Positions 1 through 11,657 of a DNA stretch of 64,000 bases are shown piece by piece. Every line of letters begins with the position of its first letter. The stretch's first letter is position 1. The DNA is from Cryptomeria japonica (taxonomy: Eukaryota; Streptophyta; Pinopsida; Cupressales; Cupressaceae): contig NC_081410.1 in assembly GCF_030272615.1 (NCBI RefSeq), forward strand, positions 571,535,152 through 571,599,151, given 5' to 3'. Below the pieces are notes generated by a model. The model was not told where the DNA came from. It saw nothing but the letters and a program-made list of their open reading frames with translations, and did no database searches. The translations under genes were made by a program, and so were the position numbers.

Positions 1-739
1 TATTTCTTAAACCTACCCTTTAATCCTAGCCGGCCATTTATTTCTTTCACCTCTCAATCTTATCCCTCCATTTTCTAAAGCATCTTCTATATAAGAGGAT
101 TCTTTCTCTCTTTCTAACACCTAATGTGACTATCAAGCCTTCTTGCAATCAAGAAACTTCACAAGCACAATCCATTAATATTTGTTGAGCTCTTGTGCAC
201 ATGCAAAATCTGAGAGAAAATATATCAAACAAGATCAATGGAGATAGGAGACAATGGAGATTAAAACCCCACTTGGCATGTGAATGGTATTATTGTTTTG
301 ATTTGTTAATTTACATGTTCTTAGGTATCTCCATTGGTGTATGGTGAATGTTTTGTTGTAGAACTAGGATTGTTTTTGGTTGGAACTTTGTGGTTTTGCA
401 ATAGATAATCATCATCATTTTTCATCGTATACATTTTGCCATGCCTCATGGGATACTTGTCCCTTTAATTTCTAACATTTTATTGGTAGATTTGGTTTTT
501 TTATTAATTTGCAAGTCAGATCAACGATGATTTACAATTATTTCACATTTGCGACTTTTCTTTTTGTGCCTATGGTCAGAAACTATGATTGCATCAAATA
601 TTTTCATGTCTATGTTTTTTGCTAAGTTTTTAGGTTCACATCTCCTGTTTCCACATCTATGATACTTATTTATGTGTCTACATCTGGAAACTATGTCTTC
701 ACCATCTATTTATGTGTCTATGTTTTGCTATGTGTTTTA
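1..739. other. AT-rich sequence without a recognisable gene
   Basis: No reading frame of note on either strand. A TATA-like CTATATAAG lies near 88-96 followed by pyrimidine-rich sequence, which could be a plant or LTR promoter, but nothing downstream supports a transcript. From about 500 to 735 a degenerate CATGTCTATG-like motif recurs; the same motif is seen again at 2990-3010 and 4280-4520. Confidence 0.4.
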
Positions 740-903
740 TTTTGATAAGAATAAACGGGTTTTACAAGGACCCAAAACCTAAAGTTTTACAACAGTAGGC
801 CAATAGCTTATCCGGCAAGAAACAACAGCAAAACGGGGGATCAACCCCGAACAAAAGCAAAGACAAAAAAAAACACAGACAAACAAACTAAAGCAAAAAA
901 ACC
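740..903 (-). other. LINE-like 3' tail of the coiled-coil retroposon
   Basis: On the minus strand, directly after the stop codon of the 904-2392 reading frame, comes T-rich sequence (several runs of T and TTTGTC), then GGGTCCTTGTAAAACCC, TTATTCTTATC and an A-rich end (AAAATAAAAC) at about 740. This layout is typical of plant non-LTR retrotransposon 3' untranslated regions ending in a short A-rich tail. No convincing target-site duplication was found. Confidence 0.5.
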
Positions 904-2392
904 TCAGTTGAGGGAGAGCACCTGATCCTTTTTCTTTTGGATGGAAATCTTGTTTATTTTCTCAAGTTCCTCCATGATGAATCTGGAGGTTCCCTTGTTG
1001 TCGCTTCTGCTCCCGGTTCTCGAACTGGGTCCAGTGGTTTTGTTGTCTCCAGCCGCCACATCGTCTCCTCCAAGTTCTTTCACCAGGTCACTATGGAAGG
1101 ATCTATAATCCACGACCATCTTGTTAACCTTTTCAAGCCCCTCAATAATGTTGTTCATGGCTACTTTACTAATGTCGACCAGATTCTTGAGATTTTTCTT
1201 AATCTCAACCATGGATTGTTCCACCTTATCAATCCTTTGTTCATGGTTACATTTCATAACCTCAACATTCTGAGTGAGATTTTGTGTTGTGATCATGAGT
1301 TTTTCCATCTTGCTGGGTTCAGGGGAAGCAATGAAAATGTCAATTATTTCTTTAACCCCCATCTTCAGGGTGTCCATTTCATGCTCAACCCACTCCCAGC
1401 AGTGCTTCTGGCTTCTGGTGGCTTCCATGACAAGATTCATCAAACTACCATCTTTCCCCTGATTATCTTTCTGGACACTGATAGGGATGTCTAGTTTAAT
1501 CCCTTGGTCCGATATCTTTGGGTTGTGATCCTTCGCCACCAGCTTTTTCTTTTTGGAGAGGGGTTCAGCCTTGGAGATCAACTTATTGTTGGATTTATAT
1601 TTACTAGCTGCCCATCTTGGGGAATTCTTGTTGCCAAGCATCTCAGGAGTGACCATCTTATCCTTATCATTTGCAGGTTCATATTCTGGGTCATCAACAG
1701 GAACCCCACTACCATCCAAGTCCATGTCTAAGTCAGAGACGTCTTGGACCTCCGTCTGCAGACCAATCTCGACAAGCGGGGGCACAATTTCAAGGGATTT
1801 GGCATGTTCCATGATGAGGACAATAAGTCCCTCATGAAGAATAGGGTTTTCTAGGTTTTTCCAGGCTATTCTCAAGAGAGGAGGCAAGATAGAAGGGGAC
1901 AGAGATAATTTTACCATGGCGGAAATGGTTTAAAATAGTGAAATGATAGGAGAAGAGGCTTGCATACCTGCCATCAAGGGTGATATATCTCACTATAAAT
2001 TCCGCCATATCAGCCCATGGGGCCATGAGGTCTTTTCTGTTGTAGCCACCATCGTCCATCTTGGTGACTCTAAAGCACTCCTTGTCTTTGTCAAAGAAGC
2101 TCAACAAGTCCTCCTCTCCCATTTTTTTGTCCCTATAAAACCTTCTTCCAGTCATAGCTAGCCCAGTGACCGTCGCCACCAGAGTTTCATTAATCTGATA
2201 TTCGACACCATAAGCCCTGAGACTCCCTTTTTTCTATCTGTTAACAAAGGCCTCTGTAATCAGAGGGGAGGGGCCATGAAGCCTGTCCAAGTAGGGGACA
2301 AGACCACCATCGACGACTTCCTACCAGACATCTTTATTCTTTTTCCACTTCTCAGAGGTAGAGGGCTCTTGTATATTCCTATCTCCTCCCAT
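904..2392 (-). pseudogene. Gag-like/coiled-coil protein of a non-LTR-type retroposon, broken
   Basis: On the minus strand a coding region of about 500 codons can be followed from an ATG at 2392 to a TGA at 901-903. It is interrupted by two stop codons in its first part and by a frameshift near 1850-1920, so it is now two overlapping pieces (2179-1832 and 1917-904). The N-terminal part has a globular look (motifs WADMAEFIVRYI, NHFRHGKIISVPFYLASSLE). The C-terminal half is Lys/Glu-rich with heptad-like spacing, predicted coiled coil, and ends with a Ser/Gly/Thr-rich stretch. No zinc knuckle or enzyme motif is visible. The second half resembles in style the coiled-coil units at 58540 and 61900. 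I infer a retroelement gag-type protein; the exact family is not recognised. Confidence 0.5.
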
Positions 2393-2605
2393 TATGCTCC
2401 TAGTCACCAGATAATAGGAGGTCACCATCACCAACCAGTCGTAGAAAATGAGCCACGCCCAAAAGGTATCAAAACAGTAGCAGAAAAGCAACACAATGAG
2501 ATAGGGAAACCAGTCGTCGAGGAGGTTTCTAGAATTTTGATTAGGGAAAACTAGAAAGAGTCATTTCCCTATCAACTCAGTCATCTCATGATGAGGGATC
2601 ATTGA

Positions 2606-2945
2606 TTATGCAGTAATCGTTATGTGCCAGATCGCACAGATTTTGGGGAAAGTGTCCCTACAACTCCACCAGTTTGTTGCCACGTATCCCACCGCCAGAT
2701 TGGCCAGTAGATCTGTCGCCTTATTGCCTTACAGGTATATGTGTGAGATTTTAAAATCTCTCAAATCATTAATAATATTTTGGCAATCCTTGATCAGGAT
2801 GGAAATCATCCAGCTAGGATCTGTGTGGCCACTCAAGCAGTTGACAGTGTTTAGCAAGTCAGATTCTAGCCACACTTTAGTAAACCCCTCTCTTTTAGCC
2901 AAGTGTAGCCCAATGTGGGCAGCACTGGCTTCCGCATAATGATTT
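2606..2945 (-). pseudogene. RNase H domain fragment, LINE/RVT_3 type
   Basis: Minus-strand translation shows AEASAAHIGLHLAKREGF, then VWLESDLLNTVNCL, and near the end a GNKATDLLANLAVGY stretch. These are the second, third and fourth catalytic blocks of the plant RNase H domain found at the C-terminus of LINE ORF2 proteins (Glu, Asp and Asp present). The first block, with the first Asp, is missing, so the copy is 5'-truncated at about 2945. One in-frame TAA precedes GNKATD. The frame ends at TAA 2606-2608. The gag-like frame at 904-2392 follows on the same strand, an unusual order because LINE ORF1 normally precedes ORF2. Confidence 0.75.
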
Positions 2946-4989
2946 GCTCTATTTTTGCAGGTTTAGGCTTTTTTTTCGTGTCTGGGTTACAGGTTTCCAT
3001 GTCTGTTACTAGAAGTCGTGTTTTCGCGTTTTTGTCTTTGTTGTGTTTTGCGAGTCCTAATCTCCCGTTTCCATGTTTACATTCTCTCTTTTCATGTTTG
3101 AGTCAGGTATCACTACGTTTTTTATTTTTTAGTTTTCATTTTACTTTTGATTTTAGGGTTCTTAGATCTGGTTTTTGTCTTAACCCCTTGCTTGGACTAA
3201 CAAGTGGTGCAGTTGTCATGAAAAGAAGAAAAATGTATTGTCGAAGGCCCTTTTTTCACATTGGATTTGGATTTCTAAAATTAACCTAACAAGTTTCTTT
3301 GCAGGTGTGGGTAATTTATCAAAACTACTAATCATTTGTTGCAGGGATAATCAAGGTGTGCATCTTTGGATTTCTAGTCTAATTAGGGTCACATCTTTTT
3401 CATTTGGGGCTAAAGAACTTTTTTGAAGTGTTTGGTGGGATTTGCATATTTCATTTTTATAACCCTCGAGGTGATAACAAAATTATCATCTCCCTTCACC
3501 TTCCATTAGACATTGGGTGTAAGAGAAATTATTAACATCTTATTTTTAGGTAGGAGGACCTATCTCCCAGTAGCCCATAACGCCAAGTGAGAGAGCACGA
3601 CCCAAGTGATACTTCTTATGCTTGCTATATAAATTAATGCATTAGGCAAAAGTTTTGATGACTTGGTGATGTGTATCTACTTTGATGGTTCTCCCTAGTA
3701 TCTACACTTGTGTTGGATGGATTAAAAATCCTCTTTGGGGATTAGGAGTGGGTTCTTAAATGAGTCGTCACTGCATGGGTAAACACAAGGAATTGCAGAA
3801 GTTCCCCCACTAAACACCTTTTTCTTTAGAGTCCAAAAGTCCCTACATTTGATGGTTTAGGGACTGTGGATGGTCACCCATAGATACCCCTCATGTACCC
3901 TTTCATGTTGAGACAGGAATCCCTCATTTGATTTTTTTCTTTTGTAGTAAGAGAATCTGGCATGCTTGAGAAGTGAGTGTCATGGTGGGGGAGTGAGTGC
4001 TATCAAAATCTCTAGTTTACTTTTGTTAGGTATTTCTATGTTGTAGGGGCCCCATTGAATGGTTTCTCTTTCCAGCTTGGGTTGTGTATGTTTTCCAGTG
4101 TCTTCAATTTGTGTTATACCAGTGGAAATCTTTTGAACATACACAAAATGTTTTGGACAAAAACACCATCAGACATTGTGTCTTCATTATTTGTTGTGCT
4201 TTCTTTCCACAAAACATTCAACATCAAGATTTGGTCACATTCAACAATTACACATTTGGACAAATTCATAAAAAAATTCAAAACCATGTCTGTGATAGTT
4301 AAAACTACATCAGTGTCGAGAAAATACGTCTGCATAGAGTAGAAATGTGTATATGTATCAGAGAGTGAACATTGTCAAAAATAATAAAAATCACATCTAT
4401 GACATATAAAACCATGTATATGATTTTAAACTATGTCTAGGTTTCTATAAGTCGGGTTTGCAAAAAAAGTAATTGTCAGTCATAAGAAAACCGTGTCTAT
4501 GTAGAGTAGTAACATGTCTATGTTTCAAAGAAGAAAATTTTGCAAAAGTTGTCAAGGAAAACATTTCTTAGGTTTTGAGATCAAAATAGCTTCCAAGGAA
4601 ACTTCCTTTTTAGGGCTTCATCTTTAGTTAATCATTCCTTAACCGTGTCTCCCATTTTTTCAATCATTTCCATTTGCAAAAACACATCTTTCAAGTTAGA
4701 GACAAAAGTTTATTTTGTTGTCCTCATCATATCTTGTAAACATACTACAACATATCACTAGGTGGTGCCCATACCAAATGTATTATACTAAGGTCCCACT
4801 TGATCCTCTTTAGTCAAGGTCGACTTACCTCATTAATAAATCTATCGTCTCTTTGGAAGCCACACCTTACTCTAGATCATACATATCTTGGACTTACACT
4901 TTTTGACATTGCAAGACAACCCTATATTCTTATTTCATCCCATATTTCCTCTTGGTCTTCCATAGTATTCACATTTTCTTCCATCTTTC
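2946..4989. other. T-rich to AT-rich sequence of unknown origin
   Basis: About 2 kb with no frame resembling a known protein. The first 250 bases are strongly T-rich on the plus strand. From 4280 to 4520 a degenerate motif like (a/c)c(a/g)TGTCTATG recurs. The 5' LTR of element D should lie in or left of this segment, but no LTR end, primer binding site or repeat partner could be identified. Confidence 0.3.
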
Positions 4990-5010
4990 ATTTTAGCCAA
5001 GGTTTAGTTC

Positions 5011-5805
5011 ATGAATGGAACCCATTCACAAAGGTATAGAAAAGAAGTCAAGGAAGCTCTAAGATCTCTCAACATGAGTACCTATGAGTTTGGTGGAGAT
5101 GAATTTTACAAACCATTTGATAGTCATAATAATATACCAGACAATGATAATGAGATCAACAATGACAATGAGAACAACCATGATAATGGCAATGCATCTA
5201 TCACTTCCGTAGAAATTGAAGAAACTATCATAGATCCAAGGTTCAATATATTGGTTGAATAAATCATGAGAAGAGATAGACAATACTTCTTTCAAGTTAT
5301 GGCACAAAATGGAACAAAGCTACCTCATGATATGTTTGTCACAAATTCTAGAGGAGGATCCTGATCAAAAGGTTAAAACAAATGCAAATCCTATAGGATA
5401 TAATGGTGGTAATAGGAGAGAACTTTTCATGCCTCAGTTACCCTCATTCTTATTTCAAAAACCTTAAGTTCCCAACACTAATTCTCAAGCCAACTTTGCA
5501 AGGAACTCTAATGAACAACCCCGTAGTCATCCTTTCCCATGGAGAAGAAATGCGCATACACATGCTCATGATAACACCCATGATCCTACTAATGCATACA
5601 ATTACACTCAAGCTAACATTCAAAATCATGACACAAGGAGACCCCATATCAGATTTGGGGGCAATATCCAAGATCATTCTTATTTTACCTCTTATCCTCA
5701 TGGTCATGACATATGTAAACCTAGAGATAGTGCTCCTCATTATAATACCATACCAAGTGATCCATATGCTAGCTACAACTATGTTTTGCCTCCATATGAA
5801 CACAT
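5011..5805 (+). pseudogene. Element D gag, N-terminal part
   Basis: Begins at an ATG at 5011 followed by a basic, Ser/Leu-rich start and an Asn/Asp-rich low-complexity stretch (residues about 45-70). A stop at 5260-5262, another near 5350 and a frame change move the coding frame. The later part is rich in His, Asn, Tyr and Pro and runs to the insertion point of X. After excision of X and one TSD copy, the next codons at 47784 continue in the same frame with the same Tyr/Pro-rich composition. There is no recognised domain in this N-terminal part; assignment rests on the continuity. Confidence 0.6.
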
Positions 5806-6842
5806 TATTGGCATCATTGTCATTGATATCAACAAGAGTTGCAGGGATGTCAAGAGGTTGCATAGAAGTTGGTGTAGCAGGTGTGCATAACACGAAGAAT
5901 GGAAGAGCACATAACACACAGGTTATGTAGTCGTGGATAACATGTTGTGTTATACTAAATAAATGTTGTAGATGATATGAGTTGCAATTGCAGATGAGGT
6001 GAACAAGGGTAAAATCAATATTGGCATGATGTGTCAAATATGTCCTCCAACGTGGTTAGATTATTTCTTTTGATTTGTGCAGGTTGTAGACTAAGCAATG
6101 TTAACAAACCCCTCCTTGGCAAATTTCAATGTGACTTTAGTTATGTCTTGAAGATAGGATGCATTTTGAGGTGACTTTGCATTTTGGTAAGACTTATTTC
6201 AGCCATTACAGACTCCCTATGTTATACCGACATCCCTATTTCATTGTGAGTCATATTTTGTCTTGGTGACATCCTTCAATTTGGTGTAAGAAGGCATTTT
6301 GATAAGACTATTTTCAGTCTATGCAAAACACAAAAGCTATGTTTAATTGCTTTCCCATTTGGTGTGGGGCCCACTCAGGCCCACTCTATTGGAGTGTATG
6401 CATTTGTGTTGGGTGGTGGCATTCTAGTGGTTTGTGCATGCCAAGTTGTGAGCCTAGGGCCTCATCTTCTTCATGCTTTCGTATAACACATGGCGGTAGT
6501 TGGTTGAGTTTCCCATTGTGTGGGCCTGCGGTGGTGGGCCAGTAGAAAGAGCTTTAGGGGAAGACCCTGCCTTTTAGAAATACCTCTTTTAGATTGTGTA
6601 GATTCCCCCAACTCTTGCTGACATGCACTTTTTTTGTGGAGTAGGTTGGTTCCACGTGGCAGCCCCTAGTTGATCCTCCCTTGCCTTGGTGTGTTTGTGT
6701 AGAGCCTTGGTTGGCATGGCATCATATTTCCCTACGATAAGACTTCTATCAGGTCCAATTCGCCCTCGTGTCTGCTTGCATCCTACTAGATGTTGTTGAT
6801 TGATCCTCCTTTATAGCTATGTGTTTTGTGGGGACCATCTTT
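5806..6842 (+). mobile_element. Solo LTR X, left part
   Basis: X begins TATTGGCATC right after CACAT (5801-5805) and continues at 46313 after element B; it ends at 47778 just before a second CACAT (47779-47783). Net length is about 2.5 kb. Copia LTRs usually start TGTTGG, so the start appears mutated (TG to TA). No internal coding region was found, which fits a solo LTR left by recombination between two LTRs. ORFs in this stretch look fortuitous. Confidence 0.6.
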
Positions 6843-8505
6843 TGTTAATCCTATGAGGATCCAGCTAATACTGAGAGGGGGGTGAATTAGTATTAAGACC
6901 AATTGAAACTTTAACTCAAAAACAAACATACCTCAGATCTGAAACCATTCAACAAACATCTCAACTTCTTTAAACAGATCTAATAACCTCATTATCATAT
7001 TTGCTTAACATATTAATCAAAACATTTACCACATCAATCAATACTTTCACCACAAAAGAAATCATATAAACTTGATTTTTTACCAACTCATTAACCTTAT
7101 CAATCAGATCAAAAACTTTCTCAAACAGCTCCTTATTAGTACTGGTAACCTCTGATAAACTTTTGATAAAACATCATAATCGATGTCTTAGAAATAATGC
7201 ATGAAATGAAACATAAACAAGAACATCACATGAAAAACATTTCACACATGAACACCATAAGTTTTTGACGTGGAAACCCAAATAGGGAAAAACCACAGTG
7301 GGAGTTGGCACCCAAAAATATTTGTACTCTTTCGAAGTACACCCTGTTAGGAGCTTACAATACGCCTAGTTAGGAGCAGACCCTATTAGGAGTCACCCGG
7401 TTATGAGCTTGATGATCAGTTAGGACCAACCTCATGAGAGGATTTAACACTCTTTTGAGAGCTTCCCTATTAGGGGACTTAAATGTTTAAGGCTTGTTAG
7501 GACCTACTTGGTTAAGGGATTTAACATGTTGCAACTGTTAGGGAACAACAGTAATAAAATGATTTGTTACTTGCACTTCTTTGCTTGCTTGATCAGATCC
7601 AGTTATACACAACACTCTGCAACTCTCAAGCAGATCTCACACTTCACTTGGATGGCTTAACACATTCTCTAAGACCACCGACACAAAAAATATCAACTGT
7701 GTCAACCTAAATAGCCATCTCAACTAGGTCGGCCACAAAACCCTAATAACATCATGAATTTCCAATTGAAAATATAAGAGATCATCATAGATCATTATAC
7801 AGATCATTACAACAAATTACAATATAATATCAATCATTAATTGATCATAACCCATCACAGAAATCCGATTTGTACCATGTCAAACCCTCAAAACACTCCA
7901 CTAAGTGTTTCACTGATTCCCAAGAAAATCTTCCTTGAATCGTGCCAAAACAAGAATTAAATCTTTCACATGGGTTGTTCTGTGTTACCAACTTCATGTA
8001 GACTCATCGTCGATCACCGTCATAAAAAAAATTATTACCAGTTTGATGATTTCTTCACCGGTCCTTATCCTACTAAAACCTTAGCAAAACTTCATCAGAA
8101 ATTTTAAACATGCCTTCTGGTAATCTTCACAAGTTCCAGTTTCGATCATATACACCTTTCCATGATACAAGCTCACAATCCAAATTGGAAATCACCAATC
8201 GTCGCTGATCAACCAATCCAATCAAAACAACTCTTCTTTATCGGTTAAAGTCCTATTTCACAAACTTTAGTTCACTATCAGTAAACCTTGTCTTTCGGTA
8301 AACCAAATCACTTATATGACAAACCAAGACATTGGGAATATCAGGAACATCAGTTGCCAGCAATGACAACATAAATAACTGACCATATCATCTATTCATA
8401 GAATCTCAATCTTTTCATCACAAATAGACTTCTTTCCTTTACCAGTGTAGTCATCCAACTTCAACTGCATCACCTCATCTATATCAGTTATGCCAAATAC
8501 CAACA
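6843..8505 (-). repeat. Element B LTR, 3' copy
   Basis: On the plus strand it runs from TGTTAATCCTATGAGG to GCCAAATACCAACA. It is the downstream LTR for the minus-strand element. It pairs with 44633-46312, sharing the diagnostic GGGGGGTGAAT block near its 5' plus end and the CACCTCATCT...TCAGTTATGCC block at the other end. Confidence 0.9.
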
Positions 8506-8518
8506 GTATCCCCCTTTG
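8506..8518 (-). promoter_or_regulatory. Element B polypurine tract
   Basis: Minus strand reads CCAAAGGGGGATAC directly upstream of the 3' LTR, the expected position and composition for the plus-strand DNA primer of a copia element. A second similar tract lies 200 bases further upstream (8704-8726). Confidence 0.85.
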
Positions 8519-8703
8519 GCATTGATGGCAACACTAATCAGATATACAATCAGAGTAACATCATCGTTTGCAAATCATCTACAACTTGCTTGTCGGTATC
8601 ACATCATCTGGCAATTCTCCTCCTTTTGTCATCTCCCCCTGAACCAATGCTTCTCTGATATTCAATTTCTCACATGTTTGCCATATCTAATTTCTATTCT
8701 TTT

Positions 8704-8726
8704 CTTCTCCCCCTTTGACAACAATG
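8704..8726 (-). promoter_or_regulatory. Second polypurine-like tract in element B
   Basis: Minus strand reads CAAAGGGGGAGAA preceded by GGCATTGTTGT. The same stretch is present in element C at 36501-36524. It may be a central or auxiliary polypurine tract, or a remnant of a former LTR boundary. Confidence 0.45.
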
Positions 8727-9065
8727 CCAAAGATGTAAATGCATCACTTGACTTCAATAATGTTGTTGCCTCTTCCATCAACTCTGCTACTCAAATCAAA
8801 AAAAGTATAACAGATCATTAAATCATAACTTTATAGCATACTCTCTCCCCCAAAGGAGTAGCCTGCACCTTCATCAATCCTTAGTGAAAAATAAACATAA
8901 AATCCACAGGATTGATGGATCTCCATCATTCTAGTTCTTCCAGTGTAGGGGTCTAACCCCTAGTTTACCTCTAAGAAACTCAAAGGTAGCCTTCAGTAAG
9001 GGCTTAGTAAAGATATTAGCTAACTGATCTTTACTCTTCACATATTCCATCTTCACCTCTTTTTC

Positions 9066-9374
9066 TTAAACTCTTTCCCTTAGAAAGTGATACTTCAATT
9101 CAATGTGCTTGGTTCTGAAATGAAGTACAAGATTCTTAGAAATGTTTATTGCACTTGTATTATCACAATAGATAGTCACCAGTTCTGACATATCTATCTT
9201 GAATCCTTCTAGCACATGTCTCATCCAAATTGCCCACGTGCAATTCATGGATGCAACTACATACTCTGCTTCAGCTATAGATTGAGAAACATAAGTTTGT
9301 TTCTTGCTCATCCATGCCACTAATCTTCCCAAATAGAAAAGCTCTAGCGGTTTTGCTTTTCTAATAATCCACAT
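9066..9374 (-). pseudogene. Element B RNase H
   Basis: Translation shows AWMSKKQTYVSQSIAEAEYV and YCDNTSAINISKN followed by TKHIELKYHFLRERV, the conserved RNase H core of Ty1/copia polyproteins (Glu of AEAEY and Asp of CDNTSA). Sequence between it and the RT (9375-9826) is frameshifted and full of stops but still carries recognisable copia blocks. Confidence 0.85.
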
Positions 9375-9826
9375 TACCTACCCAATCAGCATTAGTAAGG
9401 ACATCCAAAGTAAAATCTCCTTTATAGGGATACCATAAACCATAGTCTATCATGCCTTTTAGATACCAAAAAATTCTCTTTACAGCTACCATGTGACTCT
9501 CTTTAGGCTCTTTTTGAAATCTAGCCACTAATCCAATAGCATAAGCAATGTCCTATCTGATATGGACAACAAAGTGTAGCTTTCCAATCATAGATTTGTA
9601 CTTTTTTTTACTAACAACGCAGAAATCATCTTCCTTTGACAACTTGCAACCAGTCACCATCGGTGTTCCTACCAGTTTGCAGTCTTCCATGTTGAAAGTC
9701 TTCAACACCTCTTTGATATACTTGGTCTGACAAATAAAGATACCACCATCTAGTTGTTGAACCTATAAGCCAATAAAGAACTTAATTTCACTTATTAGAG
9801 ACATTTCAAATTCCTTTTTCATTATA

Positions 9827-10474
9827 TCAACAAAGTCCATACACATCATTATTTCCACCAAAAATTATGTCATCTACAAACACTTCTGCTATCAGCATCT
9901 TGTCTCCATCAGTCTTCAAATAAATGTTGTCCTCCTCACTGGTATGTTGGAATCCAATTTTGATCAAATGTGCATGTATTCTCTCATACCATTCTCTTGG
10001 TGCCTTCTTAAGACCATATAGTGCTTTGTGCCATTTACACACCATGTCCTTATTATCGGTCAAGGAAAATCCATTTGGTTGTTCAATGTATACTTCTTCT
10101 AGAATCCCATTTAGAAAGGCTGACTTAACATCCATTTGGTAGGCATTGAATCCATTATACGTAGCAAATGGTAGCAACATCCTTACACCTTTTAATCTAT
10201 CAATAGGTGCAAATGTTTCACCATAATCCTCACCTTCCTCTTGAGCATACCCTTTCCAGACTAACCTTGCCTTGTTTCTTACAATCCTTCCTTCTTCATC
10301 CAATTTATTCCTAAAGACCCATTTTATTCTAATTACATTCTTATCCTCCAATCTAGGAACAAGTGACCATGTCTCATTCTTCTCAATTTTATCTAATTCC
10401 TCATTCATTGCATTCACCCAATCATCATCCTTTAGTGTTTCCTTAACTGTCCTGGGTTCAATTATAGATATCAA
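9827..10474 (-). pseudogene. Element B reverse transcriptase (RVT_2)
   Basis: An open stretch of 215 codons with the copia RT signature: [74 protein letters not shown] and the catalytic FVDDIIFGGN. The catalytic Asp pair is intact. It ends at a stop at about 9827, after which the frame is broken. An upstream frameshift separates it from the 10487-10779 linker. Confidence 0.9.
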
Positions 10475-10486
10475 ACAAGATTTCTC

Positions 10487-10779
10487 TCAAAACTTTCTCC
10501 TTGTTTGCACACTTGAATTCTTATCACCAATTATCTTCTCTTGTGAATGATTCAATTTGACATATCTAGGTATTGCCTGTGTCGGTTCTACATCTTCTTC
10601 ATCAAGTTCTTCATCTTCTTCCTCACTATCATCGATTACCGGTTGAGCACCTAGTTCTGCATTTGCCAGTTCTTCATTATTCTTTGCTTTCGGTTCAATG
10701 ATCACAAACTTTTCCTCATTAACATCCTTTTTAGGTTCAAATCTGCTTGTACCTTCAAACTCATTGGATAGATCATTAA
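10487..10779 (-). pseudogene. Element B integrase-RT linker, right after insertion A
   Basis: Acidic, Glu/Asp-rich linker between integrase and RT of a copia polyprotein. Its first codons continue exactly the frame that stops at 34553 on the other side of element A when one CTTTT copy is dropped; the corresponding position in element C (about 38550) has the same surrounding motifs (ANVK, EGxSxxEP). Confidence 0.75.
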
Positions 10780-10934
10780 CTTTTTGTTGGCCCCATATAA
10801 AATTTTCATTCCATATGCGTCCCTGTCTATAGTAATGCTTGTCTAATCCATCGATCAAGAACTTGTTCAAATTTTTTGTTTTTTGCTCATATCATTCAAT
10901 CCTCGTTAGGTTGCACTACGTTGAACTTGAACCT

Positions 10935-10978
10935 TGAACTTGAACTTGAACCTTGTTGGTTCAAGGTTCAAAGTTCAA
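10935..10978. repeat. TTGAAC-type palindrome, first copy in 5' LTR of A
   Basis: Repeats of TTGAAC/GTTCAA flank a TTGG centre, so the strand can fold into a hairpin with an arm of about 16-19 bases. Conserved in the 3' LTR at 30379-30437. Confidence 0.75.
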
Positions 10979-11060
10979 GAGGCGTTGTTTCGAGTATCTT
11001 TCCTCCCACGTAATTTTAAGCTTTGTGAGTTCTAGTCGACACTATGCATTCTTTCAACCG

Positions 11061-11092
11061 TGAACTTGAACCTTGTTGGTTCAAGGTTCAAG
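11061..11092. repeat. TTGAAC-type palindrome, second copy in 5' LTR of A
   Basis: Shorter version of the palindrome, TGAACTTGAACCTTG / TTGG / TTCAAGGTTCAAG. Conserved in the 3' LTR at 30518-30556, with a slightly longer right arm there. Confidence 0.75.
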
Positions 11093-11657
11093 ATTTGTCA
11101 TGTTAATATTATATTGTGATGATTTTGCAAGGCTCTGAGTTTTATGTATAGGTTCCTTGGAAGGCATGTGACTTGCCATGTGGTGACGGCACGGACATTT
11201 AGAACATGATAGATGGTCACCGAAGGAAAGAATATTCTTTCCCTAATAATTTTAAATCTGCCATTTATGGCCAGTATGTGTAAAGATCTGTTGTGTCATA
11301 AGAGAAGTGACTTAACAGTGAGGCCTACCTTAGCGCAATCATATCAAAGTAAGGTCACACGAACAAGGAGTAATGAAGGAAGTTTTAGTAATGATGGGTA
11401 AGATTTTCTCCACTTTAAAACTGAGTAGTTGTCTCATCGGGATTATTATTTTCTTGAGAAGATTTTGAGAAGGAGTTTTCAAAGCGGGAAAAATAGGCAG
11501 TGAGAAAGGTTTACAGAGAGCAGAGGAAGGTATGTTCAACAATTTTCTAAATTGCTGCAGTTTGTTTTAAAAGATCTGGGTGTTCTTTAGCTACTTCTTT
11601 TTGTTTTCACTTCCCTTCTTCACCTGGGATTGATTTGGGAAAACCACGAACCAAAAT

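Noticed and set aside
937-1494. 185-codon plus-strand frame
   Set aside because: Antisense shadow of the coiled-coil coding region on the minus strand; no protein-like motif.
4055-4342. Overlapping frames of 72-95 codons on both strands
   Set aside because: AT-rich chance frames, biased composition, no neighbours to support them.
5403-5930. 175-codon plus-strand frame
   Set aside because: Other frame of D gag; it also crosses the insertion point of X. The His/Asn/Pro-rich alternative frame is the one that continues at 47784.
5450-6037. 195-codon minus-strand frame
   Set aside because: Antisense to D gag and crossing the X junction at 5806, which no real gene would do.
10921-11092. Possible CRISPR-like or satellite array (repeated TTGAAC units)
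   Set aside because: Repeats are palindromic and adjacent without spacers, and are part of a plant LTR present in two copies.
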